The notes under the pieces were generated by a model. The model saw only the letters and a list, made by a program, of their open reading frames with translations. It was not told the origin of the DNA and searched no databases. A stretch of 64,000 nt of DNA from Mesodorylaimus sp. YZB2_4 (Eukaryota > Nematoda > Enoplea > Dorylaimida > Dorylaimidae): NCBI GenBank assembly GCA_030248295.1, contig JASANH010000719.1, positions 1 through 64,000 on the forward strand. Reading direction: 5' to 3'. The translations under genes were made by a program, and so were the position numbers. Each line of letters begins with the position of its first letter. Positions within the stretch are counted from its first letter, which is position 1. This document shows positions 58,001 to 64,000 of this stretch, one piece after another.

Positions 58001-60770
58001 AAAGTCTTTTGTCTTGCGATAGTGAATAAACTTGAATGAAAATTGAACCACTTTTGTTGAAAACTCTGGTTTTCTATAATTATTTTCATGAATGAATTAG
58101 TTTTCTGTTTTGGTACTCCATTCGAACATTTATCGAAAAACCGGGTACGGGTATGGGTAGATTTTTTGAAAAATTACGGGTACGGGTACGGGTACACAGG
58201 TCGTCCAGCGGGTACGGGTAGGGTACGATTTTCATACCCGTGCAGGACCCTGACTGGAGGCGCAGGTGAAACGAATAATTGCATGAAATCCATCGTTGAT
58301 GGCTGCCAATCTTTCCTGTTCATTATGAAACGACTTCGGTAATTTTCGTAGTACATCATCATTGACTTCCGATAGAATTTTTACAAAATAATCTGACAAA
58401 TTCAAAATAGTGCGCAAAAGTCTGACCCAACTAGCGCTATGGCAGGCCCTAGGATTTGGTTCTCTGCCGGCTAACTCATGGCTTTACTATATGTGATGAA
58501 TCACTGGCTCGCACCGACGCGGGCGCCCCCTAACGGTATGAATCAGTCAGCGTGTCCGGCATTCTCCATGGAAGCCCGGAAAGGAATGATAACAAATAAA
58601 CAGTGCCGAGAGGCATGAAATCAGTGGAATGTGGACAATTTGAACTGTCATCACGTTTGGGCGAAAATATCGTTATTTTGAATTTGCCGCCAATCAGGTT
58701 CTTATCGATCTCGTCTGCTAGGATGCGGCAAGCTGACCATGTTGCGCAGCTGCGCACAGTATGCCTTCGAACCTGATTGGCGGCAAATTCAAAATAACGA
58801 TGTTTTCGCCCAAACGTGATGACAGTTCAAATTGTCCACATTTGACTGATTTCATGCCTCTCGGCACTGTTCATTTGTTATCATTCCTTTCCGGGCTTTC
58901 ATGGAGAATGCCGGACACGCTGACTGATTCATACCGTTAGGGGGGCGCCCGCGTCGGTGCGAGCCAGTGATTTATCACATATAGTATAGCCATGGGCTAA
59001 CTGCAGTACACCTCGCTATCAGTGACGGCAGTAGCGTTCGTTCGGGATCCCGGTCCCGATCCCGATCCCGGTCGGGATTGCCCCTCCCGAACCCGATCCC
59101 GATAAAAAGTGTTCGGGATTGGGGACTGAATATTGTGGTGATAGAATGTTTTTATTGCAACAGGGAATGGGGCTGGTGTATGGGAAACGAGCTGTAGGGG
59201 TGATAATGGCATGATCGGATGAAACTACTCCCATAAAATGCACAAGTCCTGCTTTTTCTGATGTACGATTTGCGCCCAGTTGGATACAGTAACAGCCCGC
59301 ATTTGCCATCATTAGATGGTGGGCCTGCTGCAGAAGCTGGCGACATTCTGCTTGACACTGACTCAGATGGTCATGGCCATCAAAATATTTCAGAAGGGGA
59401 AATATAGAGACCTTGGCGGATGATTGAATTGATAGAGGAGAAGGAGGGGATTTGTTTGCTGATTTGTAACTGATTCTTCGCTTGCCTGATTTTGAATGCA
59501 ATGATAAATACTGCACTAAAAATTATCCAAGGAAAGGGAATCTGTGGCTTTTAATTTGCTGGCTACTCAGGGTGGGTTGTAGGTCATCTATAGCCAATGA
59601 AAAGCGCTCTCTTCACAAAATCCCGATCCTGTCCCGATCCCGATCCCGGTCGGGATTAAGCGAGTCCCGATCCCGATACCGATCCCGAAAATAATGATCC
59701 CGAACAAACGCTAGACGGCAGTAACGCGCGACCGCGCACCTGTTTTCGTTGCAGTTACAAACTGTCGCGGACTGGGGTGAAGCGACCTCCAGGCTCTATC
59801 GCTGTGCACTTGCCAGAAATTCGGCTAGGAGGAGCGGCTTAGTCCTGTCCAGGCTGAAGCAATAGGCACTGTGATTTCATTCTGTCCATGGTCGCTTCGT
59901 CTACATCACGTGCTGTTTACTTTTCAGTTGCAAAAAAATGCTTTACAACCGAATGTGGAAAAGGTGTTCTTGTGTTTGGTTGAACAATCTGCACGTCCCG
60001 TAGAACAAGTATCCTTGAACAACACGTCGATTTCAGTTACTTCCAGCACTCCTGCTCCGTTGTCGATCAAATCGGAGACTCCAATCGAATCGATCGATAA
60101 AAATGATCAACCTGCTTCTTTTATCGGATTGGAATCTGGTGGTGAAGAAAAAAACGATAATTTATTCACTTTTTTGCCAAAATCGAATGAGAACCCGTCC
60201 AATTCTGCTCAGGCATTGAAGTCGACTCCGAAACGTCGTGGAGGACGCAGATCTCAAATTCAAAATGTACAAACGCTGGCCAAAACGTCGACGACTCCAA
60301 TTACTCGAACTCATCTTCACGAATCGAAGGTCGAGAGTCAAGCCAAGGAACCAGCGCCAAAGACGACACCACTGCAGGCAAAAGCCGTTAAGCAAAGTGA
60401 ATCGGAAGTGAGCAACAGTATTGGCAAACCGCGCCGGAGTAGTGTCGCCCGCGGTCGAGTTGATTATTGCGAAGAGGAGAGCGAAGATGGAGAAAATTTC
60501 AATGATGCAAACGAGAATAAAACATTGAATCTTTGCCAACTATGCGTCGAATTACAAAATAATCGTGCACCATTATTTAATTTAAAAGACAAACAAGCTC
60601 ATGCTCTTATTCATATAAAATTTTCACCAAATTTTGCTAATTTGAGTGATGAAGAAACGAAACGACGTCCCGAATTTGCGCGCGCTTTCAAAATGTGTTT
60701 TGAAGATGGTTTTTACGAGGGATTGAAACGACGACAAGAAATGAATTCGGTTGAGAGAATGGACGAATAA
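55095..60770 (+). CDS. C2H2/C2HC-like zinc-finger protein
   Basis: Two exons (55095-55343 and 59928-60770) join in phase 0 to 363 residues. Exon 1 encodes two finger-like units: CSICQGEDNPASR...KKHVAIAH, then CLDCKRTFYDLDCFMKHLTR followed by a Cys (C2HC type). Exon 2 has a low-complexity Ser/Thr/Pro/Lys middle with basic patches (TPKRRGGRRSQ, GKPRRSSVARGR) that could localise it to the nucleus. A third CxxC...HxxxH pattern follows (LCQLCVELQ ... HALIH). The C-terminal ARAFKMCFEDGFYEGLKRR is helical. The family is not recognised. The Met at 55095 was chosen because the preceding 36 codons look unconserved, but a start at 54987 is possible. Extra small exons in the 4.6-kb intron cannot be excluded. 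An AATAAA overlaps the stop codon (60766-60771). Confidence 0.65.
55735..55825 (-). repeat. Dispersed repeat copy
   Basis: The segment with gacagtttgtgactgcaacg and gcgcggtcgcgcgac is the near reverse complement of 59722-59775 and relates to 1575-1640. It is one member of an interspersed family. Confidence 0.6.
56067..56306 (+). repeat. Tandem duplication, about 160-bp period
   Basis: A segment with gtaaaggggggacctcctca and ttcagacccttctgtcccgc near 56095-56145 recurs with changes at 56254-56300. Each copy begins in a GACCCCC-rich stretch. It lies in the large intron of the zinc-finger gene. Confidence 0.55.
56512..58455 (-). pseudogene. Antisense gene fragment split by a hAT element
   Basis: On the minus strand, an open frame from about 58455 to 58253 contains ILNLSDYFVKILSEV and FHNEQERLAAINDGF. 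It meets the right end of a hAT element. The left flank of that element (56652 down to about 56512) carries NIAKLKGDGFRVLREAVGER in the frame that the first part would continue if the element and one target duplication were removed. The insertion therefore hit an open reading frame. An acceptor-like ctag precedes the first part. No family was recognised. It may be the remnant of a duplicated gene, stranded in the intron of the plus-strand zinc-finger gene. Confidence 0.45.
56661..58252. mobile_element. Non-autonomous hAT-like transposon, 1.6 kb
   Basis: The left end cagagtcctgcatgggta and the right end tacccgtgcaggaccctg are inverted repeats. ACTGGAGG flanks both sides exactly (56653-56660 and 58253-58260), the 8-bp target duplication of hAT elements. 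The subterminal regions are packed with gggtac/gtaccc units in both orientations (56680-56735, 58140-58230). No transposase frame is visible. 57130-57170 contains a phrase resembling the Harbinger-like terminus at 26665. Confidence 0.85.
58471..58999. repeat. Large palindrome, 231-bp arms
   Basis: 58471-58701 is the reverse complement of 58769-58999 with few mismatches. The spacer is 67 bases. The arms have no obvious coding capacity and no clear terminal target duplication. It lies in the intron of the zinc-finger gene, so its transcript could form a long RNA hairpin. Confidence 0.9.
59032..59713. mobile_element. Non-autonomous hAT-like transposon, 0.7 kb
   Basis: The left end tagcgttcgttcgggatc is inverted at the right end (gatcccgaacaaacgcta) with one change. 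GACGGCAG flanks both sides (59024-59031 and 59714-59721), an 8-bp target duplication. The subterminal parts are arrays of cccgat/atcggg units in both orientations (59040-59110, 59625-59700). No transposase is encoded. Confidence 0.85.
59722..59805 (+). repeat. Dispersed repeat copy
   Basis: cgcgcgaccgcgcacctgtt and the following ttgcagttacaaactgtcgc form the near reverse complement of 55755-55825. The copy directly follows the target duplication of the hAT element at 59032-59713. Confidence 0.6.
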
Positions 60771-61116
60771 AGAATGAGAATATGGAAATGAGGGTGTAGG
60801 CGTTTTGAGCTTTGGGGTCTCATGGTTTTATTCTTGCCAGGTTATAAGTTTTTGTCCTTTGAATATTTGAACCTTTTGTAGAAGGGCGGGTGGTTTTGTT
60901 ATGGTGTGACAATTTGTGGTGGGCAGGCGATCATGTTTAGTGTGTGACAGTGAATGGATGTGGAGTTCCAAGACGAGAAATGTTTGGGCGTAGGTGCGTG
61001 CTGGTTATGTGGAATGTGTGAATTGGAGTACGCCCAGGACTGGTTTGGAGAACGATATTATAATGTGAGTCGACAAACACGGAAAGCTTTTGAATATGTT
61101 TAGATCATGGGCACAA
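60771..61116. other. Short intergenic region between convergent genes
   Basis: These 346 bases separate the stop codons of the zinc-finger gene (plus) and the PAN/TSP1 gene (minus) and must contain both 3' UTRs. No further gene is seen. Confidence 0.6.
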
Positions 61117-63132
61117 TTAACTCCTCGTTCGTTTGGGTCCTTTACCATTGCCTTGGTTGGACTTCTTGGCGGCGGCCACATTGCATCCTTGGGCATTGCA
61201 GGGTTCTGGGTCGATGTCGGTGGCCTGGCCCACGCAGCCGTTGGTGATCGGACACGTCCTTGTCCTGGTACGTTGTCCACCACCGCACGTCTTGGAACAT
61301 TGGCCCCACTGACCCCACTCGGCCCAACCTGGGCACGCTTGCGGATTACACGGCTGGGTGCCCTCTTCGATCGGGCACGTGGGCGGGCCCGCGGGACATT
61401 TGACGCGGGAACGAGTTTGCGTGCCTCCGCCGCACGTGGCTGTGCATCTGCAAAGGGGGAGTGTAAAGGGGCGAAGGGGGGGGGGGAGAAGGGGTACTTA
61501 CGGGGACCATTGAGACCATTCTGTGCTGAGGGTGCACGCCTTCTCGAAACACGGCTCCACATTTTCGCCACTTCCCAAACACCCGTCGCCGCCATTGCAC
61601 TGTCGGGTGCGCTTGCGGTTGCCCTCGCCGCATGTCCTGGTGCAGGCACTCCACTCGGTCCACTCACCCCAAGTTGGGCAGGCGCCTTCGCCGCAGGCAT
61701 TGTTTTCGAATTCGTCACCAGGCGTACAAGCTTTGGGGATGGGGCAGGAACGAGTGCGAGAACGAGTGCCACTGCCGCAAGTGACTGTGCAGTCGGACCA
61801 TGGACTCCAGTCACCCCAGTCAGGGCAAGGCATCATGTTGCAGATGTCCGATCCATCGCTCAGACCCGAGCATCCATCATCGACTGGGCATTGACGAGTA
61901 CGGTTTCTGGACCCCCCACCACACAGCACTGTGCACTCGGACCATTCGGACCAGCTGGACCAGGTGTAGCACGGGCCTTTGTCGCACGGCTGGGTTTCCT
62001 TGCTTTCTCCAACGCAGGTGGTACCGCCTTGGCACGGTCGTTCCCTAGTGGTCGTGCCAGTTCCGCAGGTGACACTGCACGGTCCCGGGGGTCCCCACTC
62101 GCCCCACGTGGGGCACGGTCCCTTGTCGCAGTCCTGAGTTTCCTTGGTGTCCCCGACGCACGTGTTTCCTCCCTGACATTGGCGTTCCCTGGTGGCTTGA
62201 CCAGTGCCGCAGGTGACGCTGCACGGCCCCACGGGTCCCCAGTCGGCCCACGTGGCGCAAGGGGGCATGTACCCTTCGCACGGCCTAGTCCCAGTCTCGG
62301 GTTTGGATTGGTAAGTATTGCCGTAGACTGGGCATCGTCGTTCGCGAGTTTGGGTGCCACCAGCCCCGCACGTCACTGAGCATTTGCCCCACTGGGACCA
62401 TTCCGTACAACATGGTTGAGCATTGCAAGACTGGACGCCCGTGTTGCCGCCGTAACCACAGCCACCATAAACCGAGCACTGACGGGTACGACTTTGTTGA
62501 CCACCGCCGCAAGTAGCAGAGCACGTACCCCACGCACCCCACTGACCCCACGTGGCGTACGTCTGACTCTGACGTTTCAGGCGGTCTGAAACAGGTATAA
62601 ACCGTATTACACTGCCAAAATGGGCCCATTTGGGTTCAGGAAGAGCGATTCTAGTTTCCAAAAGAAATGGAGTGACTAGGAATCGAACTTACTGCCTTTG
62701 ACCTAGACCCAACACTAAAATCGACTCTCACCTCTCGATTGATCAGTCTCGTAACATTTTCCCAAAACTTCGACAAAGATGGAACCAGCCTCATCGACGA
62801 GATCGAGCTTACGTAAATTGATACCATTGTACATCTGACACTGTCCATCCTGGGCACTGTACTGATAGGCAGCGCACGCTTTTGGTCCAACTTCGAAACA
62901 CCACTGCAGGCACTCGGCCGACGATGAGACTATGCGATCGTGACTGACGCCCAAGTAAGTGGCTACTTTCTTATTTTCGTGCACGTGAAGGCACTCGTCT
63001 TGGCTCGATGCGAGACCTGAAACTATGCCCTCAGCACCAGAGCACCGAGTGGTTCTGGCAAAGCATACCTGACACTACGACTAGTCCATAAAATGCCAGC
63101 AAGGCAGTTACACAATCGGTTCGAATGAGCAT
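61117..63132 (-). CDS. Secreted protein with one PAN/apple domain and nine TSP1 repeats
   Basis: Four exons (63069-63132, 62732-63016, 61502-62585, 61117-61447) join in frame to 587 residues. Exon 1 encodes a signal peptide (MLIRTDCVTALLAFYGLVVV). Exon 2 encodes a PAN/apple-like domain with regularly placed cysteines (AECLQWCFEVGPKACAAYQY, GQCQMYNG). From about residue 120 follow nine thrombospondin type-1 repeats, each with W-x-x-W and a C-S-x-T-C-G-x-G core, for example WGTCSATCGGGQQSRTRQC. TSP1 repeats bind matrix and glycans; PAN domains bind proteins or sugars. The protein is probably an extracellular matrix or cuticle component. The tail (KKSNQGNGKGPKRTRS) is basic. The repeats are GC-rich, which creates long antisense open frames on the plus strand that are not genes. 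Confidence 0.92.
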
Positions 63133-64000
63133 TTTGAAGAAAACTCAAGCCGTGCTTTGAGGCTGGCAAATGAAGGAAACAAGTTAAACTTTTCAAATCC
63201 AAGGCTGATGGTTGAAGTGAATTGTGCTTTGAGCCGAACATTTTTATACTCGATTCGGCTGCCTGCAGGGTTAAAACTGGCTTGAAAACAATTCTTACGT
63301 GGGAGCATAATAGAGTTTGGTCGAGTGAGTGTTCTCATAAACGGCCTCCGCGCGATCGCCCCACCAGACTAGTATGTACCTACGACAAACCTGGCCAGAA
63401 TGCGCCTCCAGATTTTACAATGCGTTGCATACCAAAACTTAACCAGTGACAAATTTCCCATGGTGGGCGTACTCGCGTCTTCGACTTGAACGTGACACAC
63501 TGCGGGCGACGGGGGCATGAATTAGAGTTTGAATAATGAGGCCTGTGTTTACACTCCAGCCGAAAAGAGGTCGACTACTCGAGATGCACATGATCCGGGG
63601 ATGCTGGTTATACCTAACCTATGCTAACCGACCTCCACTCCTGGGTCCATGCCACTGCACAGTGGGCTCGGTTACTGTAGTCATGCCGGAAGACACGTTT
63701 TATGCCTCGCCATCATTGTTAAGTGGCCCTAAACCGAAGGCAGTGTAAAGTGAGTCATATAAGTGTAAAGTGTGATAACGTCGACATTTTTGGTAAACGT
63801 GTTCTAACCGCGCATAAAATTATAAGACAACTTGTTGGGGGAAAAATTTTACTTCCTCGTAGGCGTAAACATGCGCTTTATGCCTGTTTGTGCAGACTTG
63901 GTTTTTTTCTGTCGCCAAGACAAGTAGACAATTTTTAATGCATTTTCAAGGTTGCCTCCTGTCTCCCACGATCGAGTGGACCAAAGACCTGGTCCAGTTT
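63133..64000. other. Upstream region of the PAN/TSP1 gene
   Basis: It contains the presumed promoter and 5' UTR of the minus-strand gene and no supported coding region. A tataaaaatg-like sequence on the minus strand (about 63247-63238) could be its TATA box, about 110 bases upstream of the start codon. Confidence 0.4.
63740..63772 (+). repeat. Paired GTGTAAAGTG motif, locus 4
   Basis: gcagtgtaaagtg at 63740-63752 is followed by agtgtaaagtg at 63762-63772. It is the same motif as at 2675, 9639 and 46559. Confidence 0.6.

Noticed and set aside
61090..62379. 429-codon plus-strand open frame antisense to the TSP1 gene
   Set aside because: It is the complement of GC-rich TSP1 repeats; the Ala/Gly/Pro/Thr-rich translation has no domain, while the minus strand gives nine clear TSP1 repeats.
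61498..62661. TSP1 frame taken as one exon starting at 62661
   Set aside because: The part above 62585 is intron: an AG acceptor at 62586-62588 joins in phase to the PAN exon, and 62586-62661 shows no TSP1 similarity.

Overview
This is nuclear DNA from an animal. Its genes are split by short to medium GT-AG introns and code for animal-only families: FOXO, calsyntenin, a rhodopsin-like GPCR, a PAN plus thrombospondin-1 protein, and cysteine-rich secreted proteins. The proteins are divergent. An N-terminally extended ATP synthase f subunit, interstitial TTAGGC-type hexamers and the protein repertoire suggest an invertebrate, probably an ecdysozoan (nematode- or tardigrade-like). The phylum is not proven.

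Layout. 1-8683 holds LINE debris and repeats. 8684-12545 (+) is a FOXO-type forkhead factor in four exons, with its N-terminal Akt site and C-terminal activation motif. 15029-22486 (-) is calsyntenin in at least 14 exons; its signal-peptide exon was not found. 26665-27868 is a Harbinger/ISL2EU-like element. 28709-33621 (-) is a 13-exon cysteine-rich secreted or anchored protein lacking its first exon. 36843-40096 is a dead Tc1/mariner transposon carrying an internally deleted Ty3/gypsy element. 41346-46370 is a compact housekeeping cluster: ATP synthase f (-), NAA20 (+) and a DMAC1-like complex I assembly protein (+). 46765-47568 (-) is part of an unrecognised membrane protein. 50639-51697 (+) is an intronless GPCR. 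55095-60770 (+) is a C2H2-like zinc-finger gene whose 4.6-kb intron is full of mobile DNA: two hAT elements with 8-bp target duplications and a 231-bp-arm palindrome. 61117-63132 (-) is a secreted protein with one PAN/apple domain and nine TSP1 repeats.

The genes do not form one pathway, apart from two mitochondrial genes (ATP synthase f and the DMAC1-like gene) lying either side of NAA20. Exon joins were chosen by splice consensus, reading-frame phase and family similarity. For FOXO, calsyntenin, the cysteine-rich gene, ATP synthase f, NAA20, DMAC1-like and PAN/TSP1 genes, every junction listed keeps frame.

The most novel observation is in the Ty3/gypsy remnant. Its integrase core and GPY/F module run directly into a PWWP-like domain, as if the retroelement carries its own chromatin reader. 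One in-frame stop interrupts this copy at the start of the PWWP-like domain. Other points of interest are paired GTGTAAAGTG motifs at four distant loci, a foldback element in the NAA20 intron, and a MITE-like element containing a palindromic 36-bp minisatellite.
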